From contig JAGBOF010000004.1 in NCBI GenBank assembly GCA_017633985.1, positions 1 through 57,522 on the forward strand: a stretch of DNA of 57,522 nucleotides, written 5' to 3'. Positions 8,647 through 17,590 of this stretch are shown piece by piece. Below the pieces are notes generated by a model that searched no databases, was not told the origin of the DNA, and saw only the letters and a list, made by a program, of their open reading frames with translations. The stretch is from Bacteroidales bacterium (lineage in GTDB: Bacteria; Bacteroidota; Bacteroidia; Bacteroidales; P3). Each line of letters begins with the position of its first letter. Within the stretch, counting starts at the first letter, position 1. The translations under genes were made by a program, and so were the position numbers.

Positions 8647-10611
8647 ATGAAGAAACTGTTTTTATTGGTGATAAGCGTCTGTTTGGGAATAGGATTATAC
8701 GCCCAACAGTACGTAATGACTTCAAAAGGATATATAATTGAAGGTGAAATAAAAAAAGGAGTGGGTTACGTTACCTTAAGAAGTTTGCTTAATGACGGTA
8801 ATGAACTATATGATTCGGTTTGGATGGACAAAAAAGGCAAATTTACATTCAGAGGTTATACCGAAAGAAGCATTCCCGCAACTTTAACGGTTAACGGAAA
8901 GAAAACATACCGCATATACCTTGAACCGTCAATGGAAATGAAACTTCAAATCAATATGAAGAAAAATTCCTTTAAGACAAAGAACGCTCCTTTGACTGAT
9001 AAATGGTATTCAATAGTCAATCCTGTGGGCATTGAAGATAATACGGTGTATTTGTCAAGGCTTGAGAATTGGGCGTTAAACAATCCTGAAGATATATTTT
9101 CGCCTGATATTATGGCGTCGTATTTGGCTTACGGGTGGGATTATGACAAACTGCGTTTGAGACTCAACGTCCTTAAAGGAAATGCGGTTAATACTTATTT
9201 CTATTACCATTTGAGAGAAAGACAAAAACAGCTTGAAAGCATCAGACAGGGTGCCAAAGCTCCTGATATAACCACTGCAAAGGATATAAACAGCAAGACG
9301 GTGTCTTTAACTTCGTTTTATAAGTCAAAGAAATATGTGTTGATTGATTTTACAGCCTCTTACTGCAAACAATGCAGGGACAACATACCGTCTTTGTCGG
9401 GCGTTTATTCGGCTTATAAACCTAAAGGATTCGATATCTATGCAGTTTCTTTGGACGATAACCGCAAGCAATTGGATGCATTTATAAAAGAAAGCGCTAT
9501 TCCGTGGACTGTGGTCTGTGACGGCAAGAAATGGGAAGGCGATGCAGTAAAAAGTTATATGATAAAGTCAATCCCTGACAATGTGTTGGTGGATAATACG
9601 GGTAAGATAGTTGCAAGAAACCTTTCGGTCAGTGATTTGAAAAACAAATTGGCGGAACTGTTGGATTATAAAGGTTATAATATAACCGGAAAGATAAACG
9701 GAATAAACGAAGGTATTGTAAAGATGGATCTTTTGCTTGAAAACGGGAAGAAAGAAAGTTCATCCGTTAGAATAAAGAACGGAACCTTTACGTTTTCCGG
9801 CACGGTGGATAAGGTATGTATGGCAATGATTACCCTGCCTGTGAAAGACGGAGAAATATCTTTCTTTATGGATAACGACAATATAACAATCAGCGGAGAG
9901 AAGCGGCAGTTGGAGAACGTTAAAATACAAGGTTCTTCTTCGCAGGACGGTTTCGCAGCAATAGCATCCTCATGCAATAACAGGAAGAATCCTATGCAAT
10001 GTTTAAGTGATTATGTCCGCAACAATCCGTCAAGCATTTATTCGCCTTTTATTATTTCTTCGTATCTTTATCCGTATTTAAGTGAGGATGATTTGGCAAA
10101 AGCTGTCAATTCTTTAAACGGTCAAGCAACCCAAATGTATCAATACGCATTATTAAAAGAAGATGCACGCAAAACTCAAGAGGCAAAAGACATGCAGACC
10201 GATAAGGCAAAGGATTTTCTTTTAAAGAACATAAAAGGAGAAGACGTAACGCTTTATTCGGAAATAGGATTTACGGATTATACATTGCTGATTTTCTGGG
10301 CATCGTGGGATAATATCTCGGTAAACAGAAATCTGGATTATTTGAAAATGCAGAACAATCTTACAAAGAAACAATCTTTGAGAATCATTGCAGTGTCATT
10401 GGATGACAGCAGGGTACAATGGGAGAATGCGGTGAAAGATGGCGGATTGCAGGTGTTTGAAAATGTCTCCGATTTGAAACGTTGGTCGTCTTCGGTTGTA
10501 AGATTGTACGGTTTGAACAGTATACCGTCCAATATGTTGTTGGATAATCAGGGTAATATACTTGGAAAAAATCTCGGTATAAACGATATTTTGAATATCA
10601 TAAGCAGATAA
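8647..10611 (+). CDS. Exported protein with two tandem DUF4369/TlpA-like modules, second one without cysteines
   Basis: A 654-residue protein with a signal peptide (residues 1-19, ending G-L-Y-A-Q). It is an internal duplication: each half has a beta-rich DUF4369-like segment, a short helical segment and a thioredoxin fold. The first thioredoxin has the redox pair C-K-Q-C and the cis-proline loop S-I-P-D-N. The second aligns (S-I-P-S-N, A-V-S-L-D-D-S-R) but reads W-D-N-I-S where the CxxC should be, so it cannot be a classical oxidoreductase. The protein is probably periplasmic and may act in thiol chemistry with a redox-dead second module. It follows smpB by 79 bp. Confidence 0.8.
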   Translation: MKKLFLLVISVCLGIGLYAQQYVMTSKGYIIEGEIKKGVGYVTLRSLLNDGNELYDSVWMDKKGKFTFRGYTERSIPATLTVNGKKTYRIYLEPSMEMKLQINMKKNSFKTKNAPLTDKWYSIVNPVGIEDNTVYLSRLENWALNNPEDIFSPDIMASYLAYGWDYDKLRLRLNVLKGNAVNTYFYYHLRERQKQLESIRQGAKAPDITTAKDINSKTVSLTSFYKSKKYVLIDFTASYCKQCRDNIPSLSGVYSAYKPKGFDIYAVSLDDNRKQLDAFIKESAIPWTVVCDGKKWEGDAVKSYMIKSIPDNVLVDNTGKIVARNLSVSDLKNKLAELLDYKGYNITGKINGINEGIVKMDLLLENGKKESSSVRIKNGTFTFSGTVDKVCMAMITLPVKDGEISFFMDNDNITISGEKRQLENVKIQGSSSQDGFAAIASSCNNRKNPMQCLSDYVRNNPSSIYSPFIISSYLYPYLSEDDLAKAVNSLNGQATQMYQYALLKEDARKTQEAKDMQTDKAKDFLLKNIKGEDVTLYSEIGFTDYTLLIFWASWDNISVNRNLDYLKMQNNLTKKQSLRIIAVSLDDSRVQWENAVKDGGLQVFENVSDLKRWSSSVVRLYGLNSIPSNMLLDNQGNILGKNLGINDILNIISR

Positions 10612-10643
10612 ATAAATTAATAAGAATATAAATAAAACTTGAC

Positions 10644-11549
10644 ATGAATTCAGAGGTAAAAATCTCGGTTTGGAAGACATTGAGGATTTATTTATCCATC
10701 GCATTGGGTATTTCGTTATACGTTATTGCGTGGACAGTATTTTTAATTCCCAACCATATCGTCGGCGGAGGTGTAGTCGGTTTGGCATCTGTCATATATA
10801 TTATAACCTCGGAGGCTATTCCCGTCGGTGTAAGTAACCTTGCAATCAATGCCATATTGTTTTGTTTCGGTCTTTACTTCTTGGGAAAGAAATTTGCAAT
10901 CAGTAATATTTTCGGAATATTGGTTACATCTTTTTGGTTCATGCTTTTTCAGCAATGGTTGGCAATTCAAAACATACCTGAATTGATTAAATTGTCCCAA
11001 ACATTGGATCCAGCGGTTTGTTCACTTATCGGCGGCGTTATGTCAGGTATAGGTATCGGCATAGTGTTGTCTAACGGCGGCAATTCAGGCGGAAGTGATG
11101 TTGTGGCATTGATACTGAACAAGTTTTACAATGTATCTTTGGGCAGCGTTATCATGGTTGCGGATGCGTTGGTTATATTTTCTTCCATAATAATACCGGG
11201 TAACGATATTACGGAGATAGTTTACGGATTTTTGGTATTGGCTTCTTACACCTTTACCATTGATTACATCGTTGACGGAAGGAAACAAACTTATAAGATA
11301 TTGATTTTTTCCAAAAAGAATGAAGAATTGGCGGATATAATAGGCAACAAAATCCACAGAGGTGTTACATTTTTGAATGCATCTGGCTGGTATTCGAAAC
11401 AGGATGTGAAAATCCTTATGGTCGTTGTGCACCGCACTGAAAAGGTACAGCTTATGCATTTTGTAAAGGCGGTGGATCCCGAGGCTTTTATGACCGTTGA
11501 GAAAACCGAAGGGGTATTCGGAAAGAACTTTGATACAATTAAAAAATAG
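10644..11549 (+). CDS. YitT family membrane protein (DUF161 plus DUF2179)
   Basis: A 301-residue protein with five or six hydrophobic segments in residues 15-200, typical of YitT/DUF161, followed by a soluble C-terminal DUF2179 domain (about 215-295; G-V-T-F-L-N-A-S-G-W-Y-S and V-V-H-R-T-E-K). The conserved loop G-G-N-S-G-G-S-D is present. The molecular function of the family is unknown. It starts 32 bp after the thioredoxin-like gene in the same direction. Confidence 0.88.
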   Translation: MNSEVKISVWKTLRIYLSIALGISLYVIAWTVFLIPNHIVGGGVVGLASVIYIITSEAIPVGVSNLAINAILFCFGLYFLGKKFAISNIFGILVTSFWFMLFQQWLAIQNIPELIKLSQTLDPAVCSLIGGVMSGIGIGIVLSNGGNSGGSDVVALILNKFYNVSLGSVIMVADALVIFSSIIIPGNDITEIVYGFLVLASYTFTIDYIVDGRKQTYKILIFSKKNEELADIIGNKIHRGVTFLNASGWYSKQDVKILMVVVHRTEKVQLMHFVKAVDPEAFMTVEKTEGVFGKNFDTIKK

Positions 11550-11550
11550 T

Positions 11551-13257
11551 ATGTTACATTATGCGGAAATAAAACGTTGTTTTATTTTACTGAAACGGCG
11601 TTTTATTTTTTTTAAACAGCGTTTTAAAAATTTTTTCAGCCTGATTAATCCGAAGGCTTTATATGCGGTTGTTTTGTCATGTCTTTTGGTGCTTACAGGA
11701 TGCGGCAAAAAGGCGGTTAATTCCGATAAAAAAATATTTTATTACAATGAGAGTGCGGGCATATCGACATTGGATCCCGCCTTTGCAAAGGATCAGGCAC
11801 TGATATGGGCTTGCAATCAGCTATATAACGGTTTGGTGCAGTTGGATAATGATATGAATGTCCTGCCGTGCATAGCCAAATCGTGGCAAATAAGCGAAGA
11901 CAAAAGAACATATACTTTTACAATCCGTGACGATGTGTATTTCCATGATGATAAGTGCTTTTCAGAACCTCAAAAGGTTACTGCGCATGATTTTGTCTAC
12001 TCTTTCAACCGCATAACGGATGAAAAAACCGCATCACCCGGCATTTGGATATTCTCACATATAGAAAAGACGGATAAATATCATTTCATTGCATTGAACG
12101 ACACAACGCTTGAAATCAAGTTAAAGGAACCTTTCGCACCGTTTTTGGGCCTGTTGACGATGCCTTACGCTTTTGTAATTTCCCAAAAGGCTGTTGAATA
12201 TTATAAAGAGTCCTACAGAACGCATCCTGTGGGTACGGGAGCGTTCAGATTCAAGTATTGGAAAGAAGGAGTTAAGTTAGTGCTTTTGAAAAATGATAAC
12301 TATTTTGAAAAGGATTCGCTCAACAATCCGCTGCCTTATCTGGATGCCGTCAATATATCGTTTATTACGGACAAACAAAGTGTTTTCTTGGAATTTATCA
12401 AGGGTAACATCGATTTTATTTCGGGAATAGATCCGAATTATAAGGATGAGGTCTTGACAAAAAAAGGCACATTGCAACCTAAATATAAAAACAGAATCAA
12501 TCTTTTGCGGCAAAGTTACCTGAATACGGAGTATCTGGGATTTTTCTTGGGCGGTGATGCTTCTGATCCGCTTAACAACCGATTGATAAGGCAGGCAATA
12601 AATTACGGATTTGACAGAAAAAAGATGGTGAAGTACTTAAGAAATAATATAGGTACTGCGGCATTGGGCGGAATGGTGCCTCCTGTTTTGTTAGGCGGCG
12701 TGCAATCCGAAAAAGGCTATGATTACAATCCAGAAAAGGCAAAAGAGCTGTTGACAAAAGCTGGATATTACAAAACAACACCCGAGATAACTTTGACCAC
12801 AACGGCATCTTATTCGGATTTATGCAAATATATTCAGCAGCAATTGATACTTTTGGGTATGAAAGTGAAGTTACAGACGGCTCCTGCGGCTGAATTGAGA
12901 CAAAATATGGCGGAGGGAAAAGTGCCTTTCTTCCGCGGATCTTGGATAGCGGATTATCCTGATGCGGAAAACTATCTTTCGTTGTTTTACAGTAAGAATT
13001 TTGCTCCTGTAGGTCCTAATTATACGCATTTTTCGGATAAGACATTTGATTTGTTGTATGAACAGTGTTTAAAGGAAACGGACGAAGTTAAACGCAGGGA
13101 ACTTTACAGACGGATGAACGACATGGTTATTGAACAAGCTCCGGTAGTTGTTCTTTATTATGATGAAGTTCTGCGTTTTGTTCAGCGTAATATTACGGGG
13201 TTAGAACCCAACGCAATGAATCTTTTGATATTGAAAAACGTTAATAAGCAACAATAA
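11551..13257 (+). CDS. ABC-transporter substrate-binding lipoprotein, family 5 (oligopeptide-binding)
   Basis: A 568-residue peptide-binding lipoprotein of the OppA/DppA type. Using the ATG at 11551, the lipobox L-V-L-T-G-C puts the lipidated cysteine at residue 51, an unusually long signal region. Residues 4-34 are encoded by a dispersed 21-bp repeat and form basic heptads (I-K-R-C-F-I-L, L-K-R-R-F-I-F, F-K-Q-R-F-K-N). The mature protein has the family blocks T-Y-T-F-T-I-R-D-D-V-Y-F-H-D and H-P-V-G-T-G-A-F-R-F. An in-frame upstream start at 11497 would lie inside the yitT gene and is less likely. No permease or ATPase genes are adjacent. Confidence 0.85.
   Translation: MLHYAEIKRCFILLKRRFIFFKQRFKNFFSLINPKALYAVVLSCLLVLTGCGKKAVNSDKKIFYYNESAGISTLDPAFAKDQALIWACNQLYNGLVQLDNDMNVLPCIAKSWQISEDKRTYTFTIRDDVYFHDDKCFSEPQKVTAHDFVYSFNRITDEKTASPGIWIFSHIEKTDKYHFIALNDTTLEIKLKEPFAPFLGLLTMPYAFVISQKAVEYYKESYRTHPVGTGAFRFKYWKEGVKLVLLKNDNYFEKDSLNNPLPYLDAVNISFITDKQSVFLEFIKGNIDFISGIDPNYKDEVLTKKGTLQPKYKNRINLLRQSYLNTEYLGFFLGGDASDPLNNRLIRQAINYGFDRKKMVKYLRNNIGTAALGGMVPPVLLGGVQSEKGYDYNPEKAKELLTKAGYYKTTPEITLTTTASYSDLCKYIQQQLILLGMKVKLQTAPAAELRQNMAEGKVPFFRGSWIADYPDAENYLSLFYSKNFAPVGPNYTHFSDKTFDLLYEQCLKETDEVKRRELYRRMNDMVIEQAPVVVLYYDEVLRFVQRNITGLEPNAMNLLILKNVNKQQ
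11562..11650. repeat. 21-bp repeat array 2, inside the substrate-binding protein N-terminus
   Basis: AAACG/AAACAG cores recur at 11572, 11593 and 11614, 21 bp apart. AATAAAAC at 11568 and GTTTTATT at 11579 form a perfect hairpin, and CAGCCTGATTAATC at 11637-11650 matches the other arrays. The whole array is read in frame as basic heptads ahead of the lipoprotein signal peptide. Confidence 0.85.
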
Positions 13258-13380
13258 TCTTTTATTTATAGGTGTAACTTTATTTATTCTTCCGTATAAA
13301 TAAACGGGAGTGATAAAAAATATTTTAAACTCATGTGAAAATAATTCCCCTTTGCACATTGTCTATTCAATATTATTTTG

Positions 13381-13388
13381 TACTTTTG
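13381..13388 (+). promoter_or_regulatory. -7 box (TACTTTTG) for nhaD
   Basis: TACTTTTG matches TAnnTTTG and lies 61 bp before the nhaD ATG. Confidence 0.55.
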
Positions 13389-13449
13389 CAACTTCTTTTT
13401 AAAAGATGTTTAATAAAATATAAAGATTAATTAAAAACTACAAAACATT

Positions 13450-14754
13450 ATGACAAGTGCTATGATAATCATGGTTGTTGTATTTGTGATAGGTTACTTC
13501 TTCATTGCGATGGAGCATACCTTCAAAATCAACAAAAGTGCAACCGCTTTGTTATTGGCAGTTGCGATGTGGACACTGTATGTTGCCATAGGAGGCTTTC
13601 ATGCGGGCGAGCACCACGAAGTATTAATAGAAGCCTTGGGAGATACGGCCGAGATACTGTTCTTCCTTTTGGGTGCTATGACGATAGTGGAAACTATTGA
13701 TCAGCACGGCGGCTTTTCTATTATCACGGACAGAATTACCACAAAGAGCAAACGTAAATTGCTTTGGGTAATTGCCATCCTTACATTCTTCATGTCCGCA
13801 GTTTTGGACAACTTAACTACATCTATCGTTATGTGTGCGTTACTCCGTAAACTTATATCTGACAAAAAAGACCGTTGGTTCTTCGGCGGTGTGGTTATTT
13901 TGGCTGCTAATGCCGGCGGAGCATGGAGTCCGATAGGCGATGTAACCACTATTATGCTTTGGATCAAAGGAAACATAACGGCAGGCGGAGTTATAAAAGA
14001 AACTTTGTTGGCTTCAATAGTTTGCTTGATAGTTCCTGTTGCAGGAATATCCATGATGCTTAAAGGAGAAATAGAAAAATCTCCTGAAGCACAGACAGGA
14101 AACAGTTTATCACCGGTTTCCAAATTCCAAAGCAAAGTTGTTTTATTCACAGGTGTGGGATTCCTTGTATTTACTCCTGTATTCAAAACAATAACACATC
14201 TTCCTCCTTATATGGGAATCTTACTTGGTTTAGGTGTTTTGTGGGTTGTAACAGAACTTATGCACAAACACAGCCCTGAAGTTTACCAAAAGATGAACAT
14301 AGGTAACATTATTACCCGCGTAGATACCCCTTCGGTATTGTTCTTCTTGGGTATATTGATGGCTGTTGCTTGTTTGTCAGACGCAGGTCACTTGAAACTG
14401 TTGGCACAGAGCCTTGACAAACTCGGAAACTTCTATTTGACAGACCTTATCATAGGTGTATTGTCATCAATAGTTGATAACGTTCCTTTGGTTGCCGCTG
14501 CAATGGGTATGTATGACATAGAGGCGGTAGGACATTTCGGAGTAGACGGCTCATTCTGGGAATTTTTGGCATACTGCGCCGGAACAGGTGGATCTCTACT
14601 TATCATAGGTTCTGCAGCAGGCGTTGCAGTTATGGGAATGGAGAAAATAGATTTCGTTTGGTATTTAAAACACATATCAATCTGGGCATTGCTTGGTTAT
14701 CTTGCAGGTGCAGGAGTATATGTTTTGATGTCAATGTTCATTTTCCACTCGTAA
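13450..14754 (+). CDS. nhaD: Na+/H+ antiporter NhaD
   Basis: A 434-residue inner-membrane antiporter of the ion-transporter superfamily, expected to expel sodium in exchange for protons. About 11-12 hydrophobic segments are visible. Family blocks include S-A-V-L-D-N-L-T-T-S-I-V-M, A-N-A-G-G-A-W-S-P-I-G-D-V-T-T-I-M-L-W and S-S-I-V-D-N-V-P-L-V-A-A, with the paired D-N motifs of NhaD. It has its own promoter element and is followed by a strong terminator, so it is monocistronic. Confidence 0.93.
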   Translation: MTSAMIIMVVVFVIGYFFIAMEHTFKINKSATALLLAVAMWTLYVAIGGFHAGEHHEVLIEALGDTAEILFFLLGAMTIVETIDQHGGFSIITDRITTKSKRKLLWVIAILTFFMSAVLDNLTTSIVMCALLRKLISDKKDRWFFGGVVILAANAGGAWSPIGDVTTIMLWIKGNITAGGVIKETLLASIVCLIVPVAGISMMLKGEIEKSPEAQTGNSLSPVSKFQSKVVLFTGVGFLVFTPVFKTITHLPPYMGILLGLGVLWVVTELMHKHSPEVYQKMNIGNIITRVDTPSVLFFLGILMAVACLSDAGHLKLLAQSLDKLGNFYLTDLIIGVLSSIVDNVPLVAAAMGMYDIEAVGHFGVDGSFWEFLAYCAGTGGSLLIIGSAAGVAVMGMEKIDFVWYLKHISIWALLGYLAGAGVYVLMSMFIFHS

Positions 14755-14795
14755 CAGACAGAAATTTTGACATTGATTTGATCAATTGTATAATT

Positions 14796-14832
14796 AAAAA
14801 ATCGGGGAATGTTTGTTCTCCGATTTTTTTAT
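14796..14832 (+). terminator. Rho-independent terminator of nhaD
   Basis: A 14-bp stem (14796-14809 with 14816-14829, one G-T wobble) around the loop TGTTTG is flanked by A and T runs. It could act in both directions. Confidence 0.85.
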
Positions 14833-14923
14833 ATCATTCACTTGCATAGATATTTGTCATTGTGTATTTATTTGATAGGGTAAACAAGATTTAATATTAT
14901 TTTGTCATGTTATAAAATTGTAT

Positions 14924-14931
14924 TATTTTTG
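14924..14931 (+). promoter_or_regulatory. -7 box (TATTTTTG) for panB
   Basis: TATTTTTG lies 77 bp upstream of the ATG at 15008. It falls downstream of an in-frame ATG at 14918, which argues against that earlier start. Confidence 0.55.
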
Positions 14932-15007
14932 TTTCCTGTTAATAAATGCAGATATATTGTTTGATGTACATCTGCGTATAAGTAAAAGAAGAGTTATAAT
15001 AATAAAT

Positions 15008-15829
15008 ATGTCAACAGTAACAACGACAAATTCAAAAAAAGTAACGGTACATACGTTAGAGAATATGACGCACAGAGGAGAGAAAATCTCCATGATAACC
15101 GCTTATGATTATTCGATGGCTAAACTAGTGGATGCGTCCAACATAGATGTTATTTTGGTAGGAGACAGTGCAGCCAATGTAATGGCGGGATACGAAACAA
15201 CGTTGCCTATTACTTTGGATGAAATGATATATCATGCCAAAAGTGTTGTCCGCGGAGTAAACCGTGCGTTGGTAGTAGTGGATATGCCGTTCGGAACATA
15301 TCAGGGCAATAGTAAAATGGCGTTGCAAAGTGCTATTCAGATAATGAAAGAAACCCAAGCAGGTGCCATTAAGTTGGAAGGCGGAAAGGAAGTTCTGGAA
15401 TCAATATCACGTATACTTTCTGCAGGTATTCCTGTTATGGGGCATTTGGGTTTGACTCCGCAATCAATAAATAAATTCGGAACTTATGCCGTAAGGGCGA
15501 CGACACAGGATGAAGCAGAAAGAATTCTTGCCGATGCTCATGCTTTGGAAGATGCAGGTTGTTTCGCTTTGGTGTTGGAGAAGATTCCTGCCGTATTGGC
15601 TAAACGTATTGCGGAAGAATTGACAATACCTGTAATAGGAATAGGAGCGGGAAGGTATACAGACGGACAGGTATTGGTATTGCATGACATGTTGGGAATT
15701 ACGCAGGATTTTTCACCGAGGTTTTTACGTCGATATCATTCGTTGGGAGATGAAATCCGTTCCGCCGTAAGACAATATTCGTCAGATGTCAAAAGCGGTA
15801 ACTTCCCTAATGACTCGGAGCAATATTAG
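15008..15829 (+). CDS. panB: 3-methyl-2-oxobutanoate hydroxymethyltransferase
   Basis: A 273-residue enzyme making ketopantoate from 2-oxoisovalerate and methylene-tetrahydrofolate, the first committed step of pantothenate and CoA synthesis. Signatures are [33 protein letters not shown] and [15 protein letters not shown]. The start at 15008 gives the usual length and a conventional N-terminus. panC and panD are not in the window. It converges with the membrane-protein gene at 15871. Confidence 0.96.
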   Translation: MSTVTTTNSKKVTVHTLENMTHRGEKISMITAYDYSMAKLVDASNIDVILVGDSAANVMAGYETTLPITLDEMIYHAKSVVRGVNRALVVVDMPFGTYQGNSKMALQSAIQIMKETQAGAIKLEGGKEVLESISRILSAGIPVMGHLGLTPQSINKFGTYAVRATTQDEAERILADAHALEDAGCFALVLEKIPAVLAKRIAEELTIPVIGIGAGRYTDGQVLVLHDMLGITQDFSPRFLRRYHSLGDEIRSAVRQYSSDVKSGNFPNDSEQY

Positions 15830-15870
15830 TAAGTATGTCAGTATTATATTAAAAGTTCCGTATAATATTC

Positions 15871-17106
15871 CTACCAGTTACGTTTATTGTATTTAGACAA
15901 ATCGTAACGCTTGAATCCGTATTTCTGGGAATTGGCAAAATCTATTTTAGCAGGTTCTTCATTATCATTTTCTTCATGTTTGCTGTCTTCAGCCTGAAGA
16001 AAATGACTGTATTTGTCAAGATTGATTTTGTTTTTGGTCTCCCAGTCTTCTTCGCCTGACATCATGCTTTGGTAGTTCATATAATCGATTTCGGCTTTTT
16101 GTTTCTCCCAAGCTTTCTTTCTCGCATTTGCCCGTTTATTATAAACTCTTATGCTTATAATTAATGTTATTACGGCAACGGCTATTATAAGAAACATGAT
16201 GGTGTTTTCAATGAAAAAGAATCTGTAAGCCGAATTCTCAAGTAAAACTCCCTGTATAAGGATTATATCGGCAATACAACAAATAGCCAAGATACCTAAA
16301 GGCAGTAAATTGATTTTTTCATCGTATGGTTCATCGTGTTGCTCTTGTAGTGTGCCGCGGTATATGAACAGAAACGGTCTGCACATAAAAAACGAAACAC
16401 AGAAAAGCATCATTAACAAACAACCTATTTCATTGGCAGGCAGATAAGGAAGATTAAACAATGCCAAGAATATGCATCCTATAAGAACAGGAAGAAATAT
16501 ATTGGAGATAAGATTATTAAACCTTCCGTTTAAGTAAGGATTGAACAGTTTCTTTATTTCTTTGGTCATGGCAATGAATAACACTGCAGTAATTATAAAG
16601 ACAATGATTACAACAGTGTATTTCAGAAATGTGCTCGGATAGGTAAGTCCCATAAAGTCAGTAACCAGGTTCCAAGACCATAGATGGAATAACTGTCCGA
16701 AAATAAAATTGCCGTTAATCCTTATTATAAGACATAATATCAGCCAAAACAGAAATCTTCGCATATTAAGTCTGTCGGAATTCCATTTGATGAGAAACAA
16801 AACGGCAGTCAGAGCTAATATTACGGAAAAGATTACAGGAGTAAAAAATACTGTATTGATATTATCAGCAGAAGACCACAGGTCTTTATCACTTGCAGCG
16901 GTATTTACACTGTTGAAGTCAATAAAGCTGTTATATATCAGCATTTTTACACCCAAGGAAAAAGCAGGTAGGAGTGTAAAAAAGCTAAAGAACCAATAAG
17001 CACAAATCCATGCTAAAATAAACAGCACGGCATTATTCACCATCGCGGGAATGTCTATTTTAGACTTATATATTTTTTTTATCGTATCGTTAATCTCATT
17101 CATCAT
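15871..17106 (-). CDS. Multi-pass membrane protein of unknown function
   Basis: A protein of 411 residues (start at M-M-N-E-I-N, ATG 17106 or 17103) with about eight hydrophobic segments between residues 25 and 325, then a charged soluble tail of roughly 85 residues rich in Lys, Glu and Asp. The conserved-looking stretch G-N-F-I-F-G-Q-L-F-H-L-W-S-W-N lies in a membrane-flanking region. I do not recognise the family. A longer reading would overlap the upstream gene by 71 bp; the chosen ATG begins 10 bp after that gene's stop. It is last in the S46 peptidase/pheT/small protein/membrane protein run. Confidence 0.75.
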   Translation of the reverse strand: MMNEINDTIKKIYKSKIDIPAMVNNAVLFILAWICAYWFFSFFTLLPAFSLGVKMLIYNSFIDFNSVNTAASDKDLWSSADNINTVFFTPVIFSVILALTAVLFLIKWNSDRLNMRRFLFWLILCLIIRINGNFIFGQLFHLWSWNLVTDFMGLTYPSTFLKYTVVIIVFIITAVLFIAMTKEIKKLFNPYLNGRFNNLISNIFLPVLIGCIFLALFNLPYLPANEIGCLLMMLFCVSFFMCRPFLFIYRGTLQEQHDEPYDEKINLLPLGILAICCIADIILIQGVLLENSAYRFFFIENTIMFLIIAVAVITLIISIRVYNKRANARKKAWEKQKAEIDYMNYQSMMSGEEDWETKNKINLDKYSHFLQAEDSKHEENDNEEPAKIDFANSQKYGFKRYDLSKYNKRNW

Positions 17107-17116
17107 TATTACAATT

Positions 17117-17530
17117 TTACCGTTTTCTGTAAGGGAATACTTGTTCTTTTTGTTGCAATTCCTGTATTGTTTGAACTTCCTTTGCAATTAATACAAAGAT
17201 TTCCAGATTTTTTTTCTGTAACCATCTGATACCGTACATATCTTTTTTGCACGCAGCCGTGAAATAAATCAAAAAATCATCGTTTGTATCATTTATCCAC
17301 TTTTGCGCATCGGCATGCCCGTCTACTGCTATTGTTATTATTGCAATTGACTGGAAGCCGTTATTAAACAACCAATGCAAAGCTTCTTCATCACCGCGTA
17401 CTACATTGCTCCATGCAGCAAGTTCGGGATAACCGTTAGTTGCAAGGAACTTAAAGAATTTTTTGTCTCCTTTAAGTGCCTGCAACAATGCCATCAGAAC
17501 TTTTATGTCGTAATGTAAAAAACTTTTCAT
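17117..17530 (-). CDS. Small soluble protein of unknown function
   Basis: A 137-residue helix-rich protein with no signal peptide or membrane segment. It has several W-L and L-A-T-N-G-Y-P-E-L-A-A-W / W-L-F-N-N-G-F-Q-S-I-A type helical motifs, hinting at short alpha-hairpin repeats of about 32 residues. I do not recognise the family. It sits between pheT (60 bp upstream) and the membrane protein (10 bp downstream) and is likely co-transcribed with the latter, so the two may act together; that is inference from spacing only. Confidence 0.75.
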   Translation of the reverse strand: MKSFLHYDIKVLMALLQALKGDKKFFKFLATNGYPELAAWSNVVRGDEEALHWLFNNGFQSIAIITIAVDGHADAQKWINDTNDDFLIYFTAACKKDMYGIRWLQKKNLEIFVLIAKEVQTIQELQQKEQVFPYRKR

Positions 17531-17590
17531 GTGCTTTAAAGGTTTAAAGTTTAAGTTTCGTTAATTCCTAATCACTCTTGCTTTAAACGT

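Noticed and set aside
14918-15007. Longer N-terminus for PanB
   Set aside because: The extra ATG lies upstream of the -7 box at 14924, and PanB from 15008 has normal length.
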